Source: Paucimonas lemoignei (GTDB lineage Bacteria > Pseudomonadota > Gammaproteobacteria > Pseudomonadales > Pseudomonadaceae). From it: 64,000 nt of DNA. Position numbers and translations under genes: made by a program. This document shows, in pieces, positions 25,886 to 35,060 of the stretch. Location of the stretch: assembly GCA_900475325.1 (NCBI GenBank), contig LS483371.1:2418001-2482000 (forward strand), read 5' to 3'. Under the pieces are notes generated by a model. The model was given only the letters and a program-made list of their open reading frames with translations, was not told the DNA's origin and searched no databases. The stretch's first letter is position 1; the number at the start of each line of letters is the position of its first letter.

Positions 25886-26836
25886 TCAGGAAACCTTTGG
25901 CGTGTGGGCGATGCGCGGATCCAGCGCGGGGTAGAGCAGGTCAACGATGAGGTTGACCAGCACGAAGGCGGCCGCCGAGACGGCCACGATGGCCAGCACC
26001 ACCGGGATGTCCTGGCGCAGCACGGCTTCCTGTGCGAGCCGCCCGACCCCTGAGCGGGCGAAAATGGTTTCCACCAACACGGCGCCGGAAACCGTGTTGC
26101 CCACCTGCAGGCCGATGAGGGTCAGCAGCGGCAAGGCGGCATTCTTGAACGCGTGCCGGGCTTGCACCTGCGCGCGGCTCAAGCCCTTGGCGTAGGCGGT
26201 GACGATATAGGGTTCCTTCCAGACGCCGAGAAAACCGCGCTGTAGCACCTGGGCATACACCGCTGCACTGGGAATGGCCAGGGTCACGGCGGGCAGGATC
26301 AGGCTGCTAAAGCCCTGATTGCCCGTGGCCGGAAACCAGCCCAGGCTGAAGGCGAATAGCTGGATCAGCAGCAAACCCATCCAGAACACCGGGACTGAAA
26401 ACCCCAGTGACGGCAGGCGAGCCAGGGCGACTTTCAGCGGTTGCCAGCGCACATAGGCAGTGAGATACGCCAGGCCCACGCCGCCAATCAATGACAGCAC
26501 AATCGCCAGGCCTGCCAGCGACAGGGTTTGTGGCAACCGCTCCACCAGCAGCTCGGCGACCGGCCGGTTGAGGGTCAGCGAACTGCCGAAATCACCCTGC
26601 ACTGCGCCCCAGAGCAGGCGCCAGTATTGCTCGAAAATCCCCTGGTCCAGCCTGTAATACGCCTTGGCTTTGGCCAGTTCCTGAGGGGACATGGCGTCAA
26701 TCTCGACCCCGGACGCACTGAGCATGATCGACAGCGTGTCGCCAGGCAGCAAATACAGAATGAAGTAGGTGATGCTGTAGGCGCCCCACAACACCAGCAG
26801 CGCCTGGGCGATGCGGCCCATCACGTAGCGACTCAT
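25886..26836 (-). CDS. Peptide-type ABC transporter permease (DppB-like)
   Basis: 316-residue permease with about six membrane segments. The start MSRYVMGRIAQALLVLWGAY and the motif LPQTLSLAGLAIVLSL are typical of DppB/OppB, as is the coupling loop around VTAYAKGLSRAQVQARHAF. It overlaps the end of the binding-protein gene by 4 bp. Confidence 0.94.
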   Translation of the reverse strand: MSRYVMGRIAQALLVLWGAYSITYFILYLLPGDTLSIMLSASGVEIDAMSPQELAKAKAYYRLDQGIFEQYWRLLWGAVQGDFGSSLTLNRPVAELLVERLPQTLSLAGLAIVLSLIGGVGLAYLTAYVRWQPLKVALARLPSLGFSVPVFWMGLLLIQLFAFSLGWFPATGNQGFSSLILPAVTLAIPSAAVYAQVLQRGFLGVWKEPYIVTAYAKGLSRAQVQARHAFKNAALPLLTLIGLQVGNTVSGAVLVETIFARSGVGRLAQEAVLRQDIPVVLAIVAVSAAAFVLVNLIVDLLYPALDPRIAHTPKVS

Positions 26837-28494
26837 GGATTTGCGATCTCGATGTCATTGAGGAAGGCAAAACCCTCGGCGGTCCAGTGGAAGTTTTTCA
26901 CCTTCTTGGCCGTCGCGGCTTGCCACACGCGCTCATAAATGGGGAACGCCGAGCCCTCGTCCACCAGCAGGTCCTGCAGTTGCCCGTAAGCCTGAGCGCG
27001 TTGCTCGCTGTCGGTGGCGGTCAGGCCCGCGTCAAATAACGCGAGTGCTTTGGGCAGTGTTTCCGGTGCGTAGAGGCTGGTGGCCAGGGTCGAGCTGTTG
27101 GCGGTGCGCGGGTCGATGATGGTCTGCAGGATGATCGGGTCAGCGCGAGTCATGTAGGTGGAGGTCAGGTCGTAGTTACCCGAGGCATTGGCCGCTGCCC
27201 ATTCGGCGGTGGTCAGCACGTTGAGCTTGAGTTCGATGCCGACCTTGCGCAGTTGATCCTGGATCAGCACGTCACCGGCGGTCTCGGCAGGCGACAGGTT
27301 GTAGACCAGTTTCAGGCGCTTGCCGTCCTTGGCCCGGTAACCATCCTGAGCTTTGATCCAGCCAGCCGCGTCGAGCAGCTTTTCAGCGCCCTGAGGATCG
27401 TAGGCCAGCTTGTTGCCCTGGCTTTTGAAGTACGGCGTGGTCACGTCGTAAATGCTGGTGACCACCGGGAACTGCGGGTTGTAGACGGTAGCGGCGTAGG
27501 TTTTGCGGTCGATGGCTTTCTGCAGGGCCAGGCGCACGTCGCGGTCGGCGAGAATGCGGGTGCCACGGGTGTTGGGGTAGAAGTTGAGCGCAGGGCCGGG
27601 CAGGGAGCGGCTCTGAATGGTGGCGCCTTTGGACTTGAACAGGTTCAGGTCCACTTCCGAAAACGGAGCCCGCGGCCAGAGGATGTCCACCTGGCCCTGA
27701 ACGAACTGACCGTTGCGCACGCTTTCTTCCGGGACGTAGCTGACGTCCACCGCGTTCAGGTGCGCTTCGCCTTTGTTGGTCACGTTTGCCGAAGGCCACG
27801 CATAGCCCTGGCGCTTGACCAGGCGCAGGCCGCTTTCCGGTGTGTAGCGCTCCAGTACAAAGGGGCCGGTGCCGATGATCTTGCCCAGCGAGCGCTCCTT
27901 GACGGTCAGCTTGTAGGACTCGGGGGCGAGCACCGCCAGGTTGGTGGTGGAGGTGGCTTGCAGGAAACCGGCGTTGGGCTTGGCCAGCACCAGCTTCACG
28001 GTGAAGTCGTCGAGCACTTCGGCGTGGTCATACCCGGCCAGGTACGTTGCGCCGAAGGTGGTCGGCAACTGGGTCGCAAACGCCTTGTTGGAGTCATAAG
28101 CGGCCTTCACCGCATGGGCATCAAAGCGGGTGCCGTTGCTGAAGGTCACGTCCTTGCGCAGGTGGAAGGTGTATTCCAGCGCGTTGTCGCTCACTTCCCA
28201 GCTCTGGGCCAGCCACGGGATGATCTTGCCGTTCTGCGGATCCTGATCGGTGAGTGATTCACCCACATTGCGCAGCACCACCCGATGCTCCAGCCAATAG
28301 ACCTGAAACGGGTCGAGGCTGACGAGTGTGGTGTTATCGCGGAAAAAAGTGATTTTCAACGTCTTGTTGGCTTCGCTGTCTGGCGACGGCGAGCAGCCCA
28401 GCAGGGTGGCAGTGGTGATGGCAACGGCCAGCATGCGGGTCAGGAGGTTGCGTCGAGGCAATGCCGTGGGGGCGTTGGAGAAGATCTGGCTCAT
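26833..28494 (-). CDS. Peptide-type ABC transporter substrate-binding lipoprotein
   Basis: 553-residue family 5 solute-binding protein. The N-terminus carries a signal peptide with a lipobox (TATLLGCS), so it is probably anchored to a membrane. The family pattern is clear in QSWEVSDNALEYTFHLRKDV and TFSNGTRFDAHAVKAAYD. A GTG lies two codons upstream of the chosen ATG. It is the first gene of a tight four-gene importer operon. The substrate (peptide, nickel chelate, opine or other) cannot be told from sequence alone. Confidence 0.92.
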   Translation of the reverse strand: MSQIFSNAPTALPRRNLLTRMLAVAITTATLLGCSPSPDSEANKTLKITFFRDNTTLVSLDPFQVYWLEHRVVLRNVGESLTDQDPQNGKIIPWLAQSWEVSDNALEYTFHLRKDVTFSNGTRFDAHAVKAAYDSNKAFATQLPTTFGATYLAGYDHAEVLDDFTVKLVLAKPNAGFLQATSTTNLAVLAPESYKLTVKERSLGKIIGTGPFVLERYTPESGLRLVKRQGYAWPSANVTNKGEAHLNAVDVSYVPEESVRNGQFVQGQVDILWPRAPFSEVDLNLFKSKGATIQSRSLPGPALNFYPNTRGTRILADRDVRLALQKAIDRKTYAATVYNPQFPVVTSIYDVTTPYFKSQGNKLAYDPQGAEKLLDAAGWIKAQDGYRAKDGKRLKLVYNLSPAETAGDVLIQDQLRKVGIELKLNVLTTAEWAAANASGNYDLTSTYMTRADPIILQTIIDPRTANSSTLATSLYAPETLPKALALFDAGLTATDSEQRAQAYGQLQDLLVDEGSAFPIYERVWQAATAKKVKNFHWTAEGFAFLNDIEIANP

Positions 28495-28863
28495 GGGCAC
28501 TCATCGAAAAATGACGGGGAATCCTGGCGCGCCAGGCGTTCTACTCTTGTCTGCCGAGCGCCTGTGGGCTGGCTTTCTAAGACCGTATTCTTCTGATGAG
28601 ACGCTGTAAAAGGCTTTTTTCTTCTAAGCTAATATAGGTTTTTGTGATTTAGAGGCTGGGTATTATGTTTTTAGTTCATGTCCCTGAGTCGGCCATGACG
28701 GATGTTCGCTTGCCTCGGGTGCGAAGCCGGTTAGCCGGTTTGATGAGTGCCGGTGGGAGGTGCCGCTGGCTGCCAGCAGCGGAGTGTCAGGCCAACCGCT
28801 TTCGCAGCCCTCGTAACCTCGGTCAGCTACAGGACCATGGTGTGTCTGAATTAACGCTAAACC
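28495..28863. other. Promoter region of the ABC operon, otherwise empty
   Basis: About 370 bp without a credible gene. The AT-rich stretch near 28610-28660 (for example TAAGCTAATATAGG) is the likely promoter area for the ABC operon on the minus strand. A half REP of the GGCTGCGAA class lies at 28796-28834. Confidence 0.5.
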
Positions 28864-29564
28864 TGTAGATACTCTGTCGGGGGGAGCCCTAAAACCGTGC
28901 ATATCCAGCAGCGGCGGCGACACTGATTCACCTTTGCGCCCTTACGGCGCGTCACTTTCGAAAAGCGCGAATGCCGGCCCAGACGAAAGTAACCAAAGCG
29001 CTCCCGCTCCTTTGTCCGGGTCTTCGCCAAGGCTCAGACTTCCCTCACTCCGGCATTGCTCCGTGGGCCGCCGCAATGGGCCATCCATGGCCCGGTGCGG
29101 CTAACCCGGCATCCTTGCCGGGTTGCCCACTGCGCAATACCTGCGCTCGGCCGGCCACAAGTCGCAATTTGTGTCGCCCATACGTTTTGCGCAGGTCTCC
29201 AGAATCAAAAGCAGGGTGTGGGTCAGGAGAAAGTGATGTTAAAAATCTGCAAAGCAGATTTGCTTTTGCTTTTCCTCCCACGATTTCCCCGACGACGCAA
29301 AATGCGCGTCGGGAGGCTGAGTGGAGGTGCCGTGGGGTGGGTCGCTCGGCATGGATGCCGAGCGAGCGCCGTTGGGCCATGGATGGCCCGTCGGCGCGTG
29401 CCCGCCCCACGGTGCCGGAGCGAAGGAACCGCCGCGAAGCGGGGGCCGTACGCCAGCGCAGAGGTTTTGGTTACTTTTGGCACCAAAAGTGACCCGGCCG
29501 TCAGGACGGAACCTGACTCAGCAGCGCCCGGATGCTGTTGTTGCTACTCGATTCAAGGCGCAGT
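28864..29564 (+). repeat. Long extragenic repeat, copy 2 (about 700 bp)
   Basis: Same orientation as copy 1 and almost the same sequence from CTGTAGATACTCTGT to GATTCAAGGCGCAGT. It differs by scattered substitutions and a few small indels near 29220. It sits between the divergent ABC operon and the 3' end of the LTA-synthase-like gene, and has no credible gene. Confidence 0.9.
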
Positions 29565-29589
29565 TACAGATATACAAGGAGCTGCCGAA

Positions 29590-29631
29590 GGCTGCGAATC
29601 GCGGTGTGTCAGGCGGGCCGCATTCGCAGCC
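29590..29631. repeat. REP-like palindrome (GGCTGCGAA class)
   Basis: GGCTGCGAATCGC and GCATTCGCAGCC pair across a 16-base loop. It ends 30 bp past the stop codon of the LTA-synthase-like gene and could act as its transcript end. Confidence 0.65.
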
Positions 29632-29660
29632 ACTACAAATGCATTTCAATATCGAACAGC

Positions 29661-31697
29661 TCACTTGCGCACGTTCTGATACAGCATCAACCGCGACGTT
29701 TCGTGCATGCCTCGGGTCAGTTCCACCAGCCGTTTGAACTCTTCTGGGTTCTTTTCTGCGACGTTGTCCAGCGGTGTCATAGACGCCAGGTCGTGGAGGG
29801 TGGGGGAGCTGCCGTCGTGTTCCATTTGCACCATGTAATGCTGGGTCACGCCCGCGATCAGTGGGAAGGTGCCTTCACGCAACACCAGTGGCACCACGCG
29901 TTCGCCTTCCGGAGCCGGTTGCTGGATGTCCCGGCCCATGCCGCTGTTGCGGAACTCCATGCCTGCCATGCCCGCCACCGTGGGCAACAGGTCTACCAGG
30001 CCGACCGCTTCCTTGACGTTACGCGTACCGAGCAGCGCGGGGGCGTGGATCAGCATCGGCACGGCGTTGCTTTCCAGGCCCAGCAGTTCGTAGGCGGGCG
30101 GCAGGAACGGGATCTGCGCGATGCGGGTGTTGTGGTCGCCGAAGAGCACAAAGATCGTGTTTTCGTACCAGCCGCCCTCCTTGGCGATTTCCATGAGGCG
30201 ACCAATGTTGAAGTCCAGCAGGCGCACGGCGTTGTATTGCTCGACGCTGCGGGAACCTGCGGCCTGGACTTCGGCCAGGGTCGGGTGTTTGACCTCAAAG
30301 CCGTCGTTGCTTTTGGGAATGGTGAAAGGCCGGTGATTGCCTGCGGTCTGCACGTAGGCAAAAAACGGTTTGTCCTTGGGCAGCGCCTGCAGGATCTGGT
30401 CGGTTTCCTTGAACAGGTCCAGGTCGGAAATACCCCAGACATCCACCACCGGGGACTTCCAGTCGCGCTCTTCGTAGAGCCGCACGCCGTCGATGCTCTG
30501 GCGGATCAGAGCGTTCATGTTCGCCCAGCCGGAGTTGCCGCCGATGGTGTAGATCTTCTCGTAACCGGTGAAGGCGTTGATCAGGGTGTTTTGCTGGGTG
30601 ATGAGCGGGTTGCGGGTGGCGGTTTCCTGGCGGGTGACGTCCGGTACGCCGCTGATGCTGGCCCAGACGGTTTTTGCAGTGCCGGTGACCGGCACGTAGA
30701 AGTGCTCGAAGAACCAGCTTTGTCGGGCCAAACGGTCAATGTAAGGCGTCGGGTTGATCGGGTTGCCATAGGCGCCGACCGCGCTGGTGCCCAGGGACTC
30801 AAGCATGACGAACATCACGTTCGGCGGTCGGGTGCCGCTGGCCTTGTAAGGCTGCGGTCCTTGATGGCGGACGAAGTCCAGAGCTTGCGGATCTGGCTTG
30901 TCGACCCCCAGGTACTTGGCCATCACATCGTAATGCTGGCGCACTTGTGCTTCGTCGTAGCGGGACTGGCCGACCTTGAGTGTGTCGTAGAGGAAGATTA
31001 CCGGGTTCAAGCCAGTGGCCGCGATCTGGTTATTACCGGAGAAGAACGCATCGCTCCAGCGCAAGGGCACCGGGTTTTCCAGGTTCATGTTTTCGACACG
31101 GCCCAGAATCGCCAGCAATACCGCCACCACCATCACCGTGCCGCCCCAGGTTGCCGACAGCGGGTGAATAGCTTTGCGTGGGCGATCAAGCGTCACTCGC
31201 TCCAGGCGTACAAGGGCCACCAGCACCAGCGCGACGGTGGCCAGCCAGCCCAGGGTGATCCAGACCACCGGGTAGGTCTGCCACACCATGTCGCGGGAGA
31301 TTTGCGCATCTTCGATGAAACGCAGCACCGTGGCGTTGATCCGTACACCCAGGTACGCGTAGTGGCCGAAATCGATGATGTAGATCATCAGCATGACGCT
31401 TAACGCCAGCAGCAGATAGCCCCGAGCCAGCCAGCGCAGCAGGCGGCTGCCCAGCAGGTTCCAGCGTGGCAGCCAGGCCAGCGGCGCAACCGGCAGCATC
31501 AGTAGAATGGCCAGGCGCAGGTCGAAACGAAAGCCGATGCCCAGGGTTTCCAGCAGCGCGCTTTCAGTGCTCAGGGATTGGGCGTTGAAACCGGAAAACC
31601 CGAAAAAGAACAGCACCCGCAGCAAGGCAAACAGCACAAAGGCAATTGCCGTCGCGCCCAACCAATAATGCAAACGTCTCGACTGCAACCAACCCAT
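29661..31697 (-). CDS. LTA synthase-family sulfatase-fold transferase (phosphoglycerol/phosphoethanolamine type)
   Basis: 678-residue inner-membrane enzyme with five N-terminal membrane segments (within residues 1-220) and a large periplasmic sulfatase-fold domain. The likely nucleophile is Thr343 in GTAKTVWASISG. Metal-binding motifs NVMFVMLESLG and LFGDHNTRIAQ are in place. Family members transfer phosphoglycerol or phosphoethanolamine onto lipids or periplasmic glucans. The ATG at 31697 with GGGGAAA upstream is preferred to 31727. It is third in an operon after a BNR-repeat protein and a small membrane protein. The acceptor is unknown. Confidence 0.88.
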   Translation of the reverse strand: MGWLQSRRLHYWLGATAIAFVLFALLRVLFFFGFSGFNAQSLSTESALLETLGIGFRFDLRLAILLMLPVAPLAWLPRWNLLGSRLLRWLARGYLLLALSVMLMIYIIDFGHYAYLGVRINATVLRFIEDAQISRDMVWQTYPVVWITLGWLATVALVLVALVRLERVTLDRPRKAIHPLSATWGGTVMVVAVLLAILGRVENMNLENPVPLRWSDAFFSGNNQIAATGLNPVIFLYDTLKVGQSRYDEAQVRQHYDVMAKYLGVDKPDPQALDFVRHQGPQPYKASGTRPPNVMFVMLESLGTSAVGAYGNPINPTPYIDRLARQSWFFEHFYVPVTGTAKTVWASISGVPDVTRQETATRNPLITQQNTLINAFTGYEKIYTIGGNSGWANMNALIRQSIDGVRLYEERDWKSPVVDVWGISDLDLFKETDQILQALPKDKPFFAYVQTAGNHRPFTIPKSNDGFEVKHPTLAEVQAAGSRSVEQYNAVRLLDFNIGRLMEIAKEGGWYENTIFVLFGDHNTRIAQIPFLPPAYELLGLESNAVPMLIHAPALLGTRNVKEAVGLVDLLPTVAGMAGMEFRNSGMGRDIQQPAPEGERVVPLVLREGTFPLIAGVTQHYMVQMEHDGSSPTLHDLASMTPLDNVAEKNPEEFKRLVELTRGMHETSRLMLYQNVRK

Positions 31698-31730
31698 CCC
31701 GTTTCCCCTGTCAATAATTGTCGCCAAATC

Positions 31731-32339
31731 TCAAGCGGATCTGGTTGCGGTGTTGCGTATCGCCAGCAGCCGGTTTTTGGCCCCGCGCGCGGCAAGGCCC
31801 AGCAGGGCAATGCAGCAGTAGATGCCCAGCAGCGGATCTATCAGGTAATCCCAGTAATTCTGTGAGGGCTTGATATTAAACATGAACCCCAGCGTCGCAG
31901 CGGTCAGCATCGCCACCGCCAGCCCGTTGCGCAGGTAGAACAGGCCCAGGGTGAGCAATGCCATTACCACCAGCATCGGCCGTGGGCTGTAGCCCAGCCG
32001 ATAGGGGTCCAGCTCGCTCAGGCCCAGGGTCGCCGGGTACAGGACCACGGCCATGAGGGCGAATATCACCAGTACCCAGGTTTTGTCCCGTGGCGCGGGC
32101 GCCAGCAGGTCCAGTCGGCGCAGGCTGCACCAGGCCATGAATACCAGGGTGGACAGCGCCAGGTCGTCGATATAACTGCGCAGATGTGCAGCCAGTGACA
32201 GCCCGCCCACCGGCAAAAAGCTGGCTGCCAGCAATGCGGCCAGAAGCCCCACGCGCCAGGTGCGCTGCAGGCCGAACCCGGGCAGCAGCAAGAACACCAA
32301 CAGGGCGAAACTGACGTGGGCCTGCCACAGATTGATCAT
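31731..32339 (-). CDS. Polytopic membrane protein of unknown function
   Basis: 202-residue protein with about six hydrophobic segments and little else. I recognise no family. It overlaps the end of the BNR-protein gene by 4 bp and lies 33 bp before the LTA-synthase-like gene, so the three are almost certainly made together. Motifs that might be functional are the charged loops LRSYIDDLALS and LGLSELDPYRLGYSPRPM and the end FNIKPSQNYWDYLIDP. A transport or scaffolding role for the neighbour enzymes is possible but not shown. Confidence 0.75.
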   Translation of the reverse strand: MINLWQAHVSFALLVFLLLPGFGLQRTWRVGLLAALLAASFLPVGGLSLAAHLRSYIDDLALSTLVFMAWCSLRRLDLLAPAPRDKTWVLVIFALMAVVLYPATLGLSELDPYRLGYSPRPMLVVMALLTLGLFYLRNGLAVAMLTAATLGFMFNIKPSQNYWDYLIDPLLGIYCCIALLGLAARGAKNRLLAIRNTATRSA

Positions 32340-33634
32340 TTGAGGCGCTCCGAGAGCCAGGCATCGTTGAACGTGACGTGCTTGATGAACGTGTTGTTCC
32401 AGGAATAGACCACGTGGTACATGCCATCCGGGCTGCGGATGAAGTACGGGTATTCGTATTCGAATTCACAACCTCGGGGGCTGCATACTCGGGTGTCGAG
32501 GTTGCTCAGGAACTGCGCTTCAAGGGGCTGGCGCTGCGCACCGCTGGAGTCACGGAACTCGTTGCCCATGATTTCCTTGAACGCTTCGGGGGAGAACGGC
32601 GCGCCCAGTGGATCCGGGGATTTGTCCAGGTCACGCAGGGAATGCCAGTTGTCCATTTTTGCATCGGTGCCGTATAGGCTCAGCTTGAAGCGCCCGTCCT
32701 GCAGGTCGTTGAGCGCGACCAGCAAACCGTGTTCGGGGGTTGCCACCGCCGCCAGCGAAGAATTGGGGTTCGACGGGTAGAGCGGGTAGGGCTCGCTCCA
32801 GCTTTGCCCGGCGTCCTCGGTGCGGGTTGCCAATACCCGGTGGTGAGTGTTGCCGGCATAACGCAGCAGGGCGATACCGCGCTGACCGTCCAGGGGTACC
32901 ACGGTCGGCTGCAGCGAATTGTTGCCGTGGCTGATGCGGAATTTGTCGATCACGTTGCCGTCGGCGCTCAGGTACAGGTACTCGGCAAACTTGCCGAGAA
33001 ACTCGTGGTAAACCGGCAAGCCAATGGAGCCGTCGGCGTGAAAGACCGGGGCCGAGCGCACCAGTGTGCTGATATTGAGGAATGGCGAGGTGATCAATTG
33101 GCGCGGCGCTGACCAGTTGCGTCCGAAGTCGTCCGAGACCATGACGTTGACCGCGCTGCCCGCCCAGCCGCCCATGGAGACCGAGACATAGAACAGCCAG
33201 AGGCGGTTGTCCGGTGCCAGCGCCACCACCGGGTTGCCGAGTTTGCGAATGAATCGCTGAGTGCCTTGCTGCGTAGTGGCGCGGGTCGCCAGGACCTGCT
33301 CGGCGCCCCATTCGCCAGTGCTGGCATCGAACAGCGCCGAACGCACCTGAACATCCGCCGCGCCTTCACGGCTGCCCGCGAACCAGACGGTCATCAGACT
33401 GCCGTCAGGCAACGCGGTCACGGCCGAAGAGTGGACAAAATCCACCAGGCCCGATGACGCGAAGCGGCTGGTATAGATCGGCTTGGCCACCTGACCGGCA
33501 ACGGCCAGCACGGGGCGCATCAGTGCAAAAGAAGAGTGGGGGGTTGCCGGGTTGGTCCACCACGCGGCGGCGAACAGGCAGGAGATAGCGAGATAAACGC
33601 CAATAGCGGGCACACGAAGTCGTTTGATGCGCAT
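32336..33634 (-). CDS. BNR-repeat/sialidase-fold protein, membrane anchored
   Basis: 432-residue protein with one N-terminal membrane segment or uncleaved signal (residues 9-26) and a six-bladed sialidase-like propeller. Two Asp-box motifs are visible: SDDFGRNWSAP and TEDAGQSWSEP. The stretch WFAGSREGAADVQVRSALF is typical of the exo-alpha-sialidase superfamily. It is the first gene of the operon. Whether it cleaves sialic-acid-like sugars or only binds a glycan is unknown; the catalytic Arg triad and Tyr were not verified. Confidence 0.82.
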   Translation of the reverse strand: MRIKRLRVPAIGVYLAISCLFAAAWWTNPATPHSSFALMRPVLAVAGQVAKPIYTSRFASSGLVDFVHSSAVTALPDGSLMTVWFAGSREGAADVQVRSALFDASTGEWGAEQVLATRATTQQGTQRFIRKLGNPVVALAPDNRLWLFYVSVSMGGWAGSAVNVMVSDDFGRNWSAPRQLITSPFLNISTLVRSAPVFHADGSIGLPVYHEFLGKFAEYLYLSADGNVIDKFRISHGNNSLQPTVVPLDGQRGIALLRYAGNTHHRVLATRTEDAGQSWSEPYPLYPSNPNSSLAAVATPEHGLLVALNDLQDGRFKLSLYGTDAKMDNWHSLRDLDKSPDPLGAPFSPEAFKEIMGNEFRDSSGAQRQPLEAQFLSNLDTRVCSPRGCEFEYEYPYFIRSPDGMYHVVYSWNNTFIKHVTFNDAWLSERLK

Positions 33635-33835
33635 GATTGTAGATGGGCATCCAGTGGCCAGATCAAGCGCCGTAAACTAACACCGTAGTTTGGCGAAACG
33701 TTTTTAACCTCTCGTTGTTTTGTAAGAAATTGTTTTTGCTGTAGGTTGGCCGGTCAAGTTTCCCAAGGCATTGGCAACTACGGCTTGGTTTTGCCAGGGT
33801 TGTGATCACGCCAGCCTGATGATCGGAGCATTTTT

Positions 33836-35035
33836 GTGAGTTCTCGCGACACCGTTTCCACCTCTGCCCAACAACCCGCTTCCTTGTGGGCGATTCTATG
33901 CGTCGCACTGGGGGCTTTCGCCACGGTCACCGCCGAGTTTCTGCCCGTTGGCCTGCTACCGGCCATGGCCCGTGATCTGGGCGTCAGCGTCAGCCATGCA
34001 GGCTTGATGATGGCTGTGCCCGGTGTGCTGGCGGCGTTGTCGGCGCCGACCTGTATCGCTCTGTTCAGCCAGGTGGACCGCAAGCGTCTGCTGCTGGGCC
34101 TGTTGGCGATGTTTTTCTGTTCCAATCTGATCGTGGCCTTTGCCGAACAGTTCTGGTTGACCCTGGCGGGCAGGGTGCTGCTGGGCTTCGCCCTGGGCGG
34201 ATTCTGGACCATCGCCGGGTCCCTCGGCCCCAGGCTCCGCCCCGGCAAAGACGGCGTGCGCGCCACTGCCTACATTCTGGCGGGGGTTTCCCTGGGCACG
34301 GTCGCGGGCATCCCCGTCGGGACGCTGCTGGGTGAAGCCTTTGGCTGGCGAAGTGTGTTCCAGGCCGCTGCCTGTCTGACGGTGGTGGTTGCGGTGCTGA
34401 TCATGATTTGCCTGCCTTCATTGCCCGGCCAACGTAACGCCGGGATCACCCAGATGCTGTCGCTGGTGGGTGATCCGACCATGCGCCGACGTTTCGCCGC
34501 GGCTTTGCTGATCTGTGTTGGTCACTTTGCGGCTTATACCTTTCTGGCGCCGTTCGTACAGGAAGTCGCCGGCATCAGCGGGCAGACGCTGGGTACCTTG
34601 CTGTTCGCCTTCGGTCTGGCTTCGGTGGCCGGTAACCTCGCCGGTGGCGCGCTGGCGGCCCGGGATCCTGCCACGGCGGTGCTGACCATGACCGTGCTGA
34701 TGCTCACGGCACTGGCCGCCTTGCTCGGTTTCGGCAGCAGCGCCTGGTTGCTGTGGCCGGTGGTGGTGGTCTGGGGCTTTGCGTTCGGCATGGTGCCGAT
34801 CACGATTCAGATCTGGTGCTTCGATGCGTCCGGCGGGCGGATTGAAGGTGTTCAGGCGCTGATCGTCTGCGTGATCAACCTGTCGATTGGTGGCGGCGCG
34901 TTTCTCGGCGGCGTGGTTGCCGACTATGCTGGCTTTGCGGCGGTCATCACCGTAGGTGCGCTGTGTGCGTCGCTGTCGGTGGCGACGGTTCTATGGTTGA
35001 TCATCAAACACAAACAGGTGGTCTGCGAAAGCTGA
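33836..35035 (+). CDS. MFS exporter, DHA1 family (AraJ/NepI-like)
   Basis: 399-residue transporter with twelve membrane segments. The family opening is FATVTAEFLPVGLLPAMARD and the loop motif is VDRKRLLLGL, as in sugar, nucleoside and drug exporters of the DHA1 group. It starts with GTG, preceded by GGAG about 8 bp away. It is followed after 25 bp by the glycerate kinase gene on the same strand, so the two may form an operon, although no shared pathway is obvious. Confidence 0.9.
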   Translation: MSSRDTVSTSAQQPASLWAILCVALGAFATVTAEFLPVGLLPAMARDLGVSVSHAGLMMAVPGVLAALSAPTCIALFSQVDRKRLLLGLLAMFFCSNLIVAFAEQFWLTLAGRVLLGFALGGFWTIAGSLGPRLRPGKDGVRATAYILAGVSLGTVAGIPVGTLLGEAFGWRSVFQAAACLTVVVAVLIMICLPSLPGQRNAGITQMLSLVGDPTMRRRFAAALLICVGHFAAYTFLAPFVQEVAGISGQTLGTLLFAFGLASVAGNLAGGALAARDPATAVLTMTVLMLTALAALLGFGSSAWLLWPVVVVWGFAFGMVPITIQIWCFDASGGRIEGVQALIVCVINLSIGGGAFLGGVVADYAGFAAVITVGALCASLSVATVLWLIIKHKQVVCES

Positions 35036-35060
35036 CCCCACTCAACGCCGGAGAGCGTTC

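Noticed and set aside
28665..28868. 67-codon open frame before repeat copy 2
   Set aside because: No ribosome binding site, runs through a REP half element, and has no recognisable feature.
28971..29737. Open frames of up to 207 codons in repeat copy 2, one running over the end of the LTA-synthase-like gene
   Set aside because: Same repeat translation as in copy 1; the frame continues by chance into antisense of a real gene.
29532..31403. 623-codon plus-strand open frame
   Set aside because: It is antisense to the LTA-synthase-like gene, an expected shadow in GC-rich DNA, and its sequence has no domain.
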